Source of the DNA: Bin80 sp965208025 | Lineage (GTDB): Bacteria; Bacteroidota; Rhodothermia; Rhodothermales; Bin80 | Length of the DNA stretch: 64,000 nucleotides | Assembly: GCA_965208025.1 (NCBI GenBank) | Contig: OZ242302.1 | Coordinates: forward strand, 2,790,001-2,854,000 | Reading direction: 5' to 3' | In this document: in pieces, positions 56,101 to 64,000 of the stretch | Layout of the letters: each line of letters begins with the position of its first letter | How positions within the stretch are numbered: position 1 is the stretch's first letter | Notes under the pieces: model-generated | Database searches by the model: none | Seen by the model: the letters and a program-made list of their open reading frames with translations, nothing else | What the model was told of the DNA's origin: nothing | Translations under genes and position numbers: made by a program

Positions 56101-59100
56101 TCCCGCTGTTTCCGTACCCTCCCCATCGGGATCGGAAGTCCGATACGCAACAATGTAGGATAATGGAACAGCTATTTCCGCTCCGAGATCTTCGGGAGCT
56201 TCCCAAGTCGCACATAAAGACGAAGAAGAGGAAACGGTCACTGCCAGAGTTTTCGGGACTCCGGGAAGCGTCACCAGAACAGAGGATGCTTCCCCTGAGT
56301 AGGCACCTGTCCCGACCGAGTTGATCGCGGCAACCCGGACCAAGTACTCTTTCCCTGCCGTGAGTCCAGTAATCGTCGTCTCAGTGTCTGTGGGATTCGG
56401 AGTAACAGAGGTCCATGAGATTGGAGACTCACTTGCGTCCCGGTACTGAACATCATAGCCAGTGATCTCGGCTCCACCGGTGTTCGTGGGTGCATCCCAT
56501 GAGACGCTCAAGGTGGTTTCTGATTCTTTCTCTACCGTCACCCCCGTCGGTGCAGCAGGAACCGTAGCAACAAATTCAGGTGCTGTGGATCCAGCGCCCG
56601 TCAGCCATGCCCCCCTGCCTTCTTGATTGACCGCAGCAACCCTGACATCGTATTGAGTACCAGATTCTAACCCTGTAATTGTGGTAGTGGTAGTAATCAA
56701 GGAAATAGACGATGTTGGATAATCAGCCTCTGTGGCTAACTTATGCTGTACCCTATATCCTGTGATTTCCATCCCACCGGTTTCCACGGGGGCTTCCCAA
56801 GTCAGCGTCAACTCATCCATCTCGGTTGCATCTACAATAAGATTCGTCGGGATATCGGGCACAGTTGCCGGCAGAGTCAACTGTCTATTTCGAAGTGGAA
56901 GCACGGCCCAATCAGATTTACCCACCGCATTTTCTGCACGAATCCGAACGATATAATTTCTCGCCGCACGAAGATTTGTGAAGGTGTGACGAAGCACAGA
57001 TGCGCGAACTATCGCGGTAGCTTCTTCATCCCAACCAATTACGATAAGGTGTTGTCTCTGAATTTCATATCTCAGGATTGGACTTCCTCCATCGTCTGGG
57101 GCACTCCATTCTACGGTGAGTTGGGATGGTGTGGTAGCAATTACTCTTATGTCACTCGGATTCGGAGCGGCGGGCACCATGGCAGGAACCGCATCCATCC
57201 ACTCGGAGTCCACCTCTTCATCCGTACCATCATCGTCCCGATAAAACACACGAGCCTTGATCCTCGTCCCCCGATCCATATCCTGAATAATGTATTGCGT
57301 ATTGCCTGCCAATGGAAGACGGGTAGCAGTCCCACCTTGCTCGGTGGGAAGAGTACGCAACACTTCAGCACCGTTTTCCTCTGCGATCCACGAAACTTCG
57401 GGGGCAAACCCATCAGGAGGGGATTGGCTACGCGCCTTCGTCAATCCATCAGGTTCAGTAATACCAATTTCTCCATCTCCCAAAAAATCAACTTCAAATG
57501 CCCCAGAGGGTGCTTCCTGAGAATTAGCTATGCGCGTCAGCGTCAAAAGGCCCTCAGGGGCATCATTCACAGGATCAACATGAAACCAAAACCTTTCCTT
57601 CGGTGGATCATTCCCGCCGTAGTTGTGTCTAAAATTAAAACCGCTGTAATAAGTACCGTGACCGTGTTCATTAGGAATGTATACCAACTTCCCAATATCT
57701 GCCTTTTGAATTGTGACAATTTCGTTTAGAGTCGTTACAGGCACTCCATCAAATTCAAATTTTCCCCGTTGGTGTTGGTCAAAATCTACGACTCCAATGT
57801 CAACCAGTCTGTCAGGATCAAGGGTAAACTCACTCGCCTTGAATGTGTAACGTTCATCCTCCATAATTCTCTTCTCAACAGGATAAAAATCTGAAGGAAT
57901 TATGTCGGACCAGTTGGATTCAATTATTTCATTTGTACCCTCATCATCTCTGTAAAACACACGGGCCTTGATCCTAGCGCCCTCATCCGTATCCCTGATC
58001 ATGTATTGGGTGTTGCCCACCAGTGGAAGACGTGTTGTAGTCCCGCCTTGTGGGGGGAAAGTACGCTCCAGTGTAAGTGCGTTTCTCGCTGCAATCCATG
58101 AAATCTCAGGAGCAAATCCACCAGGCGGTGATTGACTGCGCGCCTTCGTCATTCCGTCGGGATCACTCACGCCGATATCCTCATCTCCAAAAAAAACGAT
58201 CTCAAAGGATTCGCCAGTTTCCAACAGCATAGGGTTCATGATGGTCAAATTTCCAGTCGGAGTGTCATTCTCCGAATCTACATCGAACGTAAACCGATAC
58301 GTATCCTCGCTATCTGATGTGCCGTCGTTGACCCTAAACAGAAAACTACTATAATCGTCGCCGTGTTCATGTTCACCCGGTGTGAAAATTGCCCTGTCAG
58401 AATTGAAGATGCCCACTCCTGCTGTAAAAACTTCTGAAAGTATTTCGATTCCGTTTATGGTCAAAGTTCCCTGCCCCGAGAACTCACTAACTTTCACATT
58501 TACAAGCACATCGCCTTCGTCGGCATCTGTAAAGGGAAAATCATTCGCCGAGAATGTGTAAGGGGTATCTTCGTTAATGGTCTTCTCCACATTATCAGAA
58601 GTTGGAAGGTCATTCACCGCATCTACATCGAACGTAAACCGATACGTATCCTCGCTATCTGATGTGCCGTCGTTGACCCTAAACAGAAAACTACTATAAT
58701 CGTCGCCGTGTTCATGTTCACCCGGTGTGAAAATTGCCCTGTCAGAATTGAAGATGCTCACTGCTGCTGTAAAAATTTCAGTATCTGTTGAAAGTATTTC
58801 TCTTCCGCCTATGATCAAAGTTCCATTCCCCGAGAACTCACTAATTTTCACACTTACAAGCACATCGCCATCGTCGGTATCTGAAAATGGGAAATCATCA
58901 GCCATGATGGTGTAAGGTGTATCCTCCTCAATAGTCTTCTCCACATTGTCAGATGTAGGAGAAGCTAATTTTTTGTCCTCAGATACCCTCCCTGCACTTT
59001 CCTCAACCTCAGGATTTTTCTCAGGCGAGTGAGGGTATGGAGATAATGAAAGAAACGCCTCACCTATCCCCGAAAAGATTGGCACTCCATACTCGGACTT

Positions 59101-59208
59101 ATCAGATCCACTTGCATCAGTGGCAAGAAGTGTAGCTGGAATGATGAACGCCAACAGTAAGGAAATGAAAAATCGGGGGGGGGCAAATTTATAGGTTGAT
59201 TGAGGCAT
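53146..59208 (-). CDS. Giant cadherin-like / FN3 / LRR surface protein with T9SS sorting domain
   Basis: 2020 aa. Signal peptide (FFISLLLAFIIPATLLA). Residues about 85-330 hold two cadherin-like/tandem-95 domains (EDTPYTFSANDFPFTD, DDYSSFLFRVNDGTSDSEDT) that are nearly identical. Residues about 330-675 hold a paired module containing GLTKARSQSPPDGFAPEVSW twice in near copy. Ten fibronectin type III domains follow (about 679-1686), with repeated GTGYDVRVAAINAV-type strands. Then come an LRR segment (about 1692-1826, WSGVEVYQGRVAELNLNGVG), a putative Ig domain (about 1828-1920, PSGLTFVPSGPYISGTPQE) and a type A T9SS sorting domain (about 1928-2020, LLGNYPNPFNPSTNI). It should be exported by T9SS and attached to the surface. 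Adhesive function is inferred from domain content. A fragment of a relative lies at 59544-59613. Confidence 0.9.
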   Translation of the reverse strand: MPQSTYKFAPPRFFISLLLAFIIPATLLATDASGSDKSEYGVPIFSGIGEAFLSLSPYPHSPEKNPEVEESAGRVSEDKKLASPTSDNVEKTIEEDTPYTIMADDFPFSDTDDGDVLVSVKISEFSGNGTLIIGGREILSTDTEIFTAAVSIFNSDRAIFTPGEHEHGDDYSSFLFRVNDGTSDSEDTYRFTFDVDAVNDLPTSDNVEKTINEDTPYTFSANDFPFTDADEGDVLVNVKVSEFSGQGTLTINGIEILSEVFTAGVGIFNSDRAIFTPGEHEHGDDYSSFLFRVNDGTSDSEDTYRFTFDVDSENDTPTGNLTIMNPMLLETGESFEIVFFGDEDIGVSDPDGMTKARSQSPPGGFAPEISWIAARNALTLERTFPPQGGTTTRLPLVGNTQYMIRDTDEGARIKARVFYRDDEGTNEIIESNWSDIIPSDFYPVEKRIMEDERYTFKASEFTLDPDRLVDIGVVDFDQHQRGKFEFDGVPVTTLNEIVTIQKADIGKLVYIPNEHGHGTYYSGFNFRHNYGGNDPPKERFWFHVDPVNDAPEGLLTLTRIANSQEAPSGAFEVDFLGDGEIGITEPDGLTKARSQSPPDGFAPEVSWIAEENGAEVLRTLPTEQGGTATRLPLAGNTQYIIQDMDRGTRIKARVFYRDDDGTDEEVDSEWMDAVPAMVPAAPNPSDIRVIATTPSQLTVEWSAPDDGGSPILRYEIQRQHLIVIGWDEEATAIVRASVLRHTFTNLRAARNYIVRIRAENAVGKSDWAVLPLRNRQLTLPATVPDIPTNLIVDATEMDELTLTWEAPVETGGMEITGYRVQHKLATEADYPTSSISLITTTTTITGLESGTQYDVRVAAVNQEGRGAWLTGAGSTAPEFVATVPAAPTGVTVEKESETTLSVSWDAPTNTGGAEITGYDVQYRDASESPISWTSVTPNPTDTETTITGLTAGKEYLVRVAAINSVGTGAYSGEASSVLVTLPGVPKTLAVTVSSSSSLCATWEAPEDLGAEIAVPLSYIVAYRTSDPDGEGTETAGDWEERSTTATTVELTDLLANTSYDVRVAAVNEAGRGEFTDLGSATTTEAVSLPNAPTNVVLTSLSPTEVQATWTKPTETGGLALRSFAVEYAPANAPADSDPMSLTRHAEASAVILTGLLPETEYQVSIAAINALGRSEFESATVTTPLATAPFPPRALMVTGTSAMDLEVSWTAPVDPGGIPILRYRVDYRLSDEDETQTGRQPGDWEEQSSERTSIVIQNLDAGTGYDVRVAAINAVSEGSFVQSTGQTLNGTDIPAPPSSLTLTVSSATRIQATWAAPSSGPDVTGYRVEYRREQHSGTWHQIAHTGLSTQATIIGLMAGTTYQVRVRGQIDAGHGEFVQQSATTRATLPSSPENLVVNGSSDDALRLSWLAPSDHGGAPITDYEIGYKTTENSEWTLWTREETGLQETIRGLRESTLYEVQVAAVNSAGRGSYANGAASTPSSDQTNAPLTLTICGQSPTELEVFWIEATCRTGKDPEASSPASDDIYKLYYREQSASQWEQVLNLGTEGHARIYDLSPETAYEIEFRHFVDDTETIYTGAVSTQDATIPSVPLDFFIQPGSDSELDLRWQSPERDGGSEILRYTVRYRESDADRRLEGFQPSEWVEINAPSNEASLSELLSGTLYEVQVAALNEEGMSPYVTRSATTSPSAELEKDWNALKNLYEETAGAQWTTQENWSVAESDLPQIEELDAWSGVEVYQGRVAELNLNGVGMLGSLPKTVGDLTGLIELRIGQNHLEGALPGEMTNLENLEIFHFDGQSLCAPIQDEFQNWLQTVSEVMGSNCLSALTLTGTIEDQTYTVSQPIDQLNLPSASGGLSPYMYTLTPELPSGLTFVPSGPYISGTPQEITAQTAYTFTVTDNAGGTVSADFAIEVVGATSLEAGHTVTDFVLLGNYPNPFNPSTNILVDLPTAADVSVEVFNLLGQRVHVEEFYGISAGPSRSLMLTVPNLPSGVYVYHVVARQDTGVQLAKGRMTLVK
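58276..58757 (-). repeat. 137-bp identical direct repeat inside the FN3 gene
   Basis: Bases 58276-58412 and 58621-58757 are identical over 137 bases, 345 bases apart. They encode the end of each of the two cadherin-like domains. Identity at synonymous positions shows recent duplication or gene conversion. Confidence 0.9.
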
Positions 59209-59543
59209 TTGATCATTGGAATAACCATAGTCAAGGGAATAAGAGGTTTACCAAAACAATTACTTACAATTTGTGAATTAATCATGAACGAATATAGCAA
59301 ATTTCTTTCATAATCTACTACATCTCTCTGCTCAGGAATAGGAGATAGTGCTTGACTGCCCCCCCCGATTTTCACTGAACAGGGTATTTTGACAGGTTTT
59401 GGATCAAAATGGTTGGATTGATTCACTTTTAGGGTTCCCCCTCTCCCATTTTCTTAATATCTCCCTTGCGATGAGTCAAAAAATAGGGGATAAATTAGTG
59501 CGATTGGGGTGCTATTTGTGTTGAAAAAGCCTGCTCAGGCGCA

Positions 59544-59613
59544 GATTTCCATCCCACCGGTTTCCACGGGTGCTTCCCAAGTCAGCGTCAACTCATCAAT
59601 CTCGGTTTCATCT
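59544..59613 (-). pseudogene. Fragment of a second FN3 protein gene
   Basis: Seventy bases match 56764-56833 with three mismatches and encode DELTLTWEAPVETGGMEI of an FN3 domain on the minus strand. The frame stops soon after. It is a scrap of a duplicated gene, set next to the hairpin and ATPase-start duplicate that follow. Confidence 0.75.
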
Positions 59614-59622
59614 ATTCCAAGC

Positions 59623-59664
59623 CCAAGTTCGTAACTTTATGGCACCAAAAAATGGCGAACTTGG
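59623..59664. other. Hairpin at the junction of two gene fragments
   Basis: CCAAGTTCG (59623-59631) pairs perfectly with CGAACTTGG (59656-59664) around a 24-base loop. It lies exactly between the FN3 fragment and the truncated ATPase start, so it may mark an element end or a recombination point. Confidence 0.5.
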
Positions 59665-59671
59665 ACTAGGA

Positions 59672-59916
59672 TCTTCGTCCGTCCATGAAAATACTTTGCA
59701 TGTCCACGATCGGGGATAAAATTAGATTGGAAGGGTGCAGGCATGATACAGTTCGGTTACAATCAATTAGAAAAACCTATGGATGGATAGGTTCCGTCGG
59801 TTTCTATGTGAAAAAGCGCCAGTTTACCCCTGCCCATTTTGTCTTAAGCGTACTTAGAATACGATCAGACGTCATAAACACGCCCAGATTTGATGCTTGG
59901 AACGGGAAATTGGTGC
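59672..59916 (-). repeat. Duplicate of the ATPase start and upstream region (copy A)
   Basis: This 245-bp segment repeats 61075-61320 in the same orientation with scattered differences. On the minus strand it encodes FQSNFIPDRGHAKYFHGRTK, the first residues of the ATPase, and about 170 bases of its upstream region. It is cut after about 26 codons at the hairpin. It is thus the head of a truncated paralogue just downstream of the intact gene. Confidence 0.85.
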
Positions 59917-59962
59917 AGTCAGTGAAACGTTTCTGGCGCACGATAAGGTGCGACCGCGAAAA

Positions 59963-61147
59963 TCACCGCTCAAATCTCGAACCTCTTCCACGCTCCACTC
60001 GGCTTTTCTGCGGCTCCCCGGGCATTTCAATTTTCTCTCGGGTATAGGTCTCCTTTAACCAGGTGTGCATGGAAGGGATGGGGACGACAAACCCCATTCC
60101 ACGTTCCTCCACTATTCCCTTTTCTATAAAGCGTTGAAACAGATCTTTCGCCTCACTGGCACCATAGTTACTTGTCAACGCAGACATTATTTCAATACGT
60201 GGAGCAGGATGTTCTGGCGGATGATCTGGAATGGAGTTCACTAAGCACTGTATCTGGTCAGCAAAAAAATCAACCAATCGTTGCTTGTAATACACCTTAC
60301 GAGCTTCGTGCCCCGCTTCCAGTACAGAACTTAATCCGTCCGGCGTCATGACACCAACATTTGCTTTCAGGTACTCCGAAGCAAGTCCTGCATAGCATTG
60401 AATATGTTGGGCCCATCCATGCGTCTCCTGCGCGATCGCATCTATCCACGCCGATGGATCCCCCTGCCCCCTCCCCTCCTTTTTGATCCAGTCTTCAATC
60501 ACTGAGCGCTCAGACTCTTTGCCTAACGCCCCCAACTCTACAACACAGTTGCGCCCAAACCTTGAAATCCCCAGTTTCCCAAAAGAGGCCTTTGTCGGCC
60601 CCAATCCCGCTGCCAGAAGGATTGCCGGTTTACCCAATTTGCCATTATGGAGTCTTTCCAATAAACTTATTACCTCAGACTCTACGGGTTTACCAACAAA
60701 AACATCAACCTTTTGAGCTTCATCAAGAATCAGCACCACGCCAGAATCAGAAATGTAATTTTTCAGTACCTGAATCACGCCTGAGTCCCCCGAAACTTCT
60801 TTTACGTACTCTCTGGATACCACCTTAGCGTCTAAGTTCGTAGCAGTTTGTTTCCGAGTAACATAGGACTCCCCAAAGGTCTGGGCCAGATGGGCAGGGT
60901 CGCACAGGTCTTGCACATTAATGTAAACGACCTCCCACCGACTCCTTGAAGCTATTTTGTTCAATTCAAACAATAGGGCAGTCTTTCCCACCCCAGGTGC
61001 TCCCTGAATTAAAAAGGTGGTTCCCCATGTATTTTGGGACGAGTACCGAAGAACTCCTTGAAAATTCTCCAGTATCTCCGTCCGTCCATGAAAATACTTT
61101 GTATGTCCACGATCGGGGATAAAATTAGATTGGAAGGGGGTGGACAT
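59963..61147 (-). CDS. AAA/ORC-like ATPase with C-terminal winged-helix-like part
   Basis: 394 aa, no signal or membrane segment. The start, FQSNFIPDRGHTKYFHGRTE, is the usual lead-in of AAA_16/CDC6-like ATPases. Walker A is GAPGVGKT (49-56) and Walker B is VVLILDEAQ (D142, E143). Residues about 300-394 (from APRIEIMSALTSNYGASEAK) look like a small helical/winged-helix domain with a GMGFVVPIPSMHTWLKETYT end. Families of this sort are often multiplied in genomes of symbionts and may act as NTP-dependent switches; the exact role is unknown. The start and upstream bases are duplicated at 59672-59916, indicating a formerly tandem gene family. Confidence 0.8.
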   Translation of the reverse strand: MSTPFQSNFIPDRGHTKYFHGRTEILENFQGVLRYSSQNTWGTTFLIQGAPGVGKTALLFELNKIASRSRWEVVYINVQDLCDPAHLAQTFGESYVTRKQTATNLDAKVVSREYVKEVSGDSGVIQVLKNYISDSGVVLILDEAQKVDVFVGKPVESEVISLLERLHNGKLGKPAILLAAGLGPTKASFGKLGISRFGRNCVVELGALGKESERSVIEDWIKKEGRGQGDPSAWIDAIAQETHGWAQHIQCYAGLASEYLKANVGVMTPDGLSSVLEAGHEARKVYYKQRLVDFFADQIQCLVNSIPDHPPEHPAPRIEIMSALTSNYGASEAKDLFQRFIEKGIVEERGMGFVVPIPSMHTWLKETYTREKIEMPGEPQKSRVERGRGSRFER

Positions 61148-61320
61148 GATGCAACTCGGTTATAGTCAATTATAACAGGACTGTGGATGGATCGGTTCCG
61201 TCGGTTTCTATTTGAAAAAGCACCCGTTTACCCCTACCCATTTTGTCCTAAGCGTGCTTAATCTGCGATCAGACGTCATGAACACGCCCAGATTTGATGC
61301 CTGGAACGGGAAATTGGAGC
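61075..61320 (-). repeat. ATPase start and upstream region (copy B, intact gene)
   Basis: Counterpart of copy A, 1403 bases away. The non-coding 170 bases upstream of the ATG are conserved about as well as the coding part (GTTTCTATTTGAAAAAGC, GATTTGATGCCTGGAACGGG). This may mean a young duplication or a conserved regulatory segment. Confidence 0.85.
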
Positions 61321-61369
61321 AATTTGGTGCGTTTGAGGGGAATTTAGCCCGTTTGTGCTGTTTTCCTGT

Positions 61370-61609
61370 CTAAGGAGGCATCCATAAATAATTTACCCAT
61401 CTTTTGTCATTTATTGAGTCTCCAAATGTTAGGATGATCCCAGTCGGTCGTATTATCTTGGCAATCTGACCTTTACACGTTGGTGATGGCCGTTTCTTCC
61501 TTATTGGTGACAACATATCCATGCGGATAGATGTCATAATTCCATTATGAGAAGGAAGCGTAAGAGAGCCAGAGATGACATGAACAGAAACCAGAATGAC
61601 GAAAGACAT
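61370..61609 (-). CDS. Possible small secreted protein, unknown function
   Basis: 79 codons from ATG 61609 with a hydrophobic start (MSFVILVSVHVISGSLTLP) and a basic remainder (SPIRKKRPSPTCKGQIAKII). It lies 80 bases downstream of the outer-membrane protein gene on the same strand. It has no recognisable domain and may be a remnant. Confidence 0.3.
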   Translation of the reverse strand: MSFVILVSVHVISGSLTLPSHNGIMTSIRMDMLSPIRKKRPSPTCKGQIAKIIRPTGIILTFGDSINDKRWVNYLWMPP

Positions 61610-61689
61610 GAGCACTCCAGACTCAATTACACAGGGCTGGACCTTCACTGAGTTGTCTTGCAAAACTAAAACAAATTAAAGGAGCGAAC

Positions 61690-62340
61690 TTAAATCCCAT
61701 AAATAAAACCAAATTTATAGGCTCCTCGACTTCCAGAGAGTGGAAGAATTTTTTGGTTCATGAATTGACCCGAAATTGAGACTCCTAATTTTTCCAAGAT
61801 TCGGATACCAACCTCAATTCCATGCTCCCATTGCATCTGTGTTTCACGGTATTCGGCAGGAAGAACAGTAATGCGTGTTACGAAGGGGTTGTTATCTCCT
61901 TTTACATACACGGACTGTATCATATGTAGAGAACTTCCGATGAAATAGCTGATCAAAATACGAGGATGCTTTTGCGAGTTACGATGATACTGACGCTGGA
62001 GATGTAGGCGAATGCCAATCAGATGTCTTGATTCATTATACAAGTTGCATCCAACAGAACAATCAACTATTTGCGGATCGTCCCATGTATTTCCATTATT
62101 CCAGTGTCCCCAGTAAAGGGTCCCCTTAGTATATAAATTTCGGGCTTCATTGATGGGGGTAGGTTTGGTGGAAAGTTGAATTTCAAGATAGTCTGCAACT
62201 TTCGGAGAAATCCAAGCGCGTTGAGGCTGTAGAGTCTGAATTTTTCCAAATTGCGCATTCACACTCAATGGAGATGATTGACCGAACGAGAGTGAGACCC
62301 ATAGTAGATTAATTACTAAGACGAAAACAAGACGATTCAT
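61690..62340 (-). CDS. Predicted outer-membrane beta-barrel protein
   Basis: 216 aa from ATG 62340, selected because it begins a clean signal peptide (NRLVFVLVINLLWVSLSFGQ); the frame upstream to 62397 is unlikely coding. The mature part alternates polar and hydrophobic residues as in small outer-membrane barrels, for example RHLIGIRLHLQRQYHRNSQK, GIEVGIRILEKLGVSISGQF and a GAYKFGFIYGI end. The last residues lack a terminal aromatic. No named family recognised. Confidence 0.55.
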   Translation of the reverse strand: MNRLVFVLVINLLWVSLSFGQSSPLSVNAQFGKIQTLQPQRAWISPKVADYLEIQLSTKPTPINEARNLYTKGTLYWGHWNNGNTWDDPQIVDCSVGCNLYNESRHLIGIRLHLQRQYHRNSQKHPRILISYFIGSSLHMIQSVYVKGDNNPFVTRITVLPAEYRETQMQWEHGIEVGIRILEKLGVSISGQFMNQKILPLSGSRGAYKFGFIYGI

Positions 62341-62619
62341 ACAGATTCCCAGTTGGTGAGCAATTACTTTACACATGTACATATAGCAAGTGTTCAACGG
62401 GAATCAGAATCGCCTGATTTTCGTTGAAATCTTCACGAATTCTTCACCTCGAAATTACGAAATCTGGAGGGTTCCACACCTTGTTCTTCAACCGCTCGGG
62501 ACGGAAACAAGCCGCGGAAAGTCTCGCCGATCCGCCCCAATCTTACCTACCAAAATCACAAGCCTCTATAAAACCAAAGTGCAAAACTTCCCCCGATTTG
62601 GATTGTTGCAAGAGGCTTG

Positions 62620-63438
62620 ATGGATACCGTAAAAGAGAATATCACTTCAACATGGGCTGAGGAATCCAGCACCCGAATGAGCCAGTCAATGCAGGATCTA
62701 TTGTTGGGACTTTCCTATGAGGATTATTCCTACCTCATTCAGATCATCCAAGGGCCGCTTGATCGATGTACGAATCTGAAAGAGCATCTGGAGAATATTG
62801 AATCGTCCGATCGGCGGGATGCATTATGTGCGGAACTTGAGCGAAAAATTCGCTATCTGGGCAGCAGCGATATTGTCTATCAAATTCGGAGATTTACTGG
62901 ATCCGAACAAGGTACCAAATTTCGTACCATTATTCGCGATACCGCGCGGTTTCTTAAAGTCCCTTTGGCAGATCGTGGGACAGAACGTGAGTTGCTCATC
63001 CGCCTAGCCCAAGAGTATGCCGTAGACGTATTCTCAACGTTTACTCAGGAACAGCAACTGCAAATTCTGGAGTCCCTTGGTGTGGAGCGCAAGCGTGCCA
63101 TTGCATTCCTAAAAAAAGCAGGTGGATTCATTGCTGCACCTGCTCTGCTACATGCATTTGGGATCATTGTCGTTCAAGGATTGATCAAGACCGTTCTGTT
63201 CGGGTGGACTGTCCGACTGATTGGCACCAAACTGGCCACCGCCCTGTTTGCCTTTCTCTTTGCCCGCGTACCGTGGTGGGCCAATGCAATCATTCCCGGG
63301 ATGTGGACAGTCTCCATTGGGTTGACTGCGCTAAATCTGCAAGGTCCGGCACGGCGCAAGACAGTCCCCATCCTACTCTATCTGGGGATGACATGTATTC
63401 GCCAAGATCAAGAATGTGCAGCCGTAGCGAAGCATTGA
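62620..63438 (+). CDS. YaaW-like family protein
   Basis: 272 aa; AGAGG sits five bases before ATG 62620. It shares the order of segments of E. coli YaaW (DUF3944 N-part): a short helical start DLLLGLSYEDYSYLIQII, ERKIRYLGSSDIVYQIRRFT, RTIIRDTARFLKVPLADRGT, and a hydrophobic C-terminal half (FIAAPALLHAFGIIVVQGLI) ending VPILLYLGMTCIRQDQE. The C-terminal half may insert in or contact the membrane. Function is not established for the family. It converges on the bPH2 gene, eight bases apart. Confidence 0.6.
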   Translation: MDTVKENITSTWAEESSTRMSQSMQDLLLGLSYEDYSYLIQIIQGPLDRCTNLKEHLENIESSDRRDALCAELERKIRYLGSSDIVYQIRRFTGSEQGTKFRTIIRDTARFLKVPLADRGTERELLIRLAQEYAVDVFSTFTQEQQLQILESLGVERKRAIAFLKKAGGFIAAPALLHAFGIIVVQGLIKTVLFGWTVRLIGTKLATALFAFLFARVPWWANAIIPGMWTVSIGLTALNLQGPARRKTVPILLYLGMTCIRQDQECAAVAKH

Positions 63439-63446
63439 AGGTTTGA

Positions 63447-64000
63447 TCAGATTGAAGTGATCCGCTGGTGACCTAATTGCCCCTGAAACGACCCATACAA
63501 TCTTTCGAAAAGCTGGATCGCATCTTCCCGCTTCAGGTCAATAATTTTCGGATAACGAACCCCGCCAGCACCTGCCGTGTCCACAATCAAGGAGCACAGC
63601 CCAAGGCGTCGCTGAAAGAACGTAGCCGAGAGTTCAAAGGCCTGAAAGCGTTCCACAGGAATAATCCAGAACTGCTGGCTGAAAACACGCCGTCGAATCA
63701 GCAGATTCCCATCATGGAAGGCCCAATGGTGACACCGATATTGCAGCCAGGCGAATCCCCATCCAACGGGCAGAAGAGCAAATCCCCAGAGGGCACTCAA
63801 GGACCATACCTGCGACAAAATGATGGAGGCAATTGTAATCAGTGCACTGTACCGAAGTGAATGTCTTCGAATCGTGAGTGGACTCACATCCGTGTAAGTC
63901 TCTGGCAGAGTGAAGGGGCGGATCTGAGGGGCGAGTGCAATAATTTCGGACCACTTCGCAAAGGGCATTGCAGGCTGGAATCCCTGCTCCCCACTCTGAA
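63447..64000 (-). CDS. bPH2 domain membrane protein (YdbS/YdbT-like), 5' end outside window
   Basis: The frame is open through the right edge (QSGEQGFQPAMPFAKWSEII), so the ATG at 63968 is probably internal and the gene continues outside the window. Two membrane helices (SALITIASIILSQVWSL, LWGFALLPVGWGFAWLQY) precede a bacterial PH domain: HHWAFHDGNLLIRRRVFSQQ, IPVERFQAFELSATFFQRRL and GLCSLIVDTAGAGG. YdbT-type proteins carry several such units, and YdbS/YdbT pairs are common. Role unknown; membrane-associated. Confidence 0.8.
   Translation of the reverse strand, partial: QSGEQGFQPAMPFAKWSEIIALAPQIRPFTLPETYTDVSPLTIRRHSLRYSALITIASIILSQVWSLSALWGFALLPVGWGFAWLQYRCHHWAFHDGNLLIRRRVFSQQFWIIPVERFQAFELSATFFQRRLGLCSLIVDTAGAGGVRYPKIIDLKREDAIQLFERLYGSFQGQLGHQRITSI

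Noticed and set aside
59623..59664. Integron attC site
   Set aside because: The hairpin has perfect CCAAGTTCG arms but lacks recognisable paired core sites and no integrase or cassette array is near.
1..64000. tRNA, rRNA or other structured RNA genes
   Set aside because: Reading by eye showed no TTCGAAT-type arms with acceptor pairing or rRNA cores; short RNAs could still be missed.

Overview
The window looks like a chromosome segment from the Bacteroidota/Rhodothermota side of the tree, probably a marine, host-associated or particle-associated member. The reasons are two secreted proteins with type IX secretion (T9SS) C-terminal sorting domains carrying YPNPF motifs, choice-of-anchor B, FG-GAP and 6-bladed beta-propeller proteins, a class II (B12-dependent) ribonucleotide reductase, and several genes without a clear Shine-Dalgarno. 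The lineage is inferred; no rRNA or tRNA gene was found by eye.

Left part (1-9.5 kb): the 3' part of a Spondin_N-GH5-CBM6-T9SS secreted glucanase, a decayed beta-propeller lipoprotein and other gene remnants, the tRNA CCA-adding enzyme, a small unknown gene, and a complete IS5-like insertion sequence beside another decayed gene. Adhesin part (9.5-32.3 kb): two giant paralogous surface proteins (2735 and 2529 aa), each with leucine-rich repeats, long arrays of Calx-beta-like repeats and a C-terminal autotransporter-type outer-membrane barrel. Between them lie a frameshifted IS4-type transposase, nrdJ, and remnants of a DUF5131 gene and of istB.

Scrapyard (32.3-38.7 kb): a piece of a duplicated FG-GAP gene, a 389-bp element with inverted ends, a decayed gene resembling a restriction enzyme C-terminus, a retropepsin-like protease with its small partner gene, and IS5-like and IS21 fragments. 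Set between two IS ends is an intact small operon: a secreted 8-cysteine peptide, a beta-propeller lipoprotein and a membrane-anchored thioredoxin-fold-like protein. This is my best candidate for an undescribed system.

Right part (38.7-64 kb): a minus-strand run glgE, glgB, choice-of-anchor B protein, YVTN propeller with a haem-less cytochrome-like domain, and FG-GAP lipoprotein; then divergent glgX and convergent malQ. GlgE, GlgB, GlgX and MalQ form an alpha-glucan building and recycling set. Next come a GNAT acetyltransferase, gene remnants, a 2020-aa cadherin-like/FN3/LRR/T9SS protein, an AAA ATPase whose start region is duplicated downstream, a predicted outer-membrane protein, a YaaW-like protein, and a bPH2 (YdbS/YdbT-like) membrane protein that runs off the right edge.

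Two themes recur. First, repeats build very long surface proteins, some recently amplified at the DNA level. Second, partial copies of local genes (FG-GAP, FN3 and ATPase) lie beside palindromes, suggesting frequent local duplication and decay.
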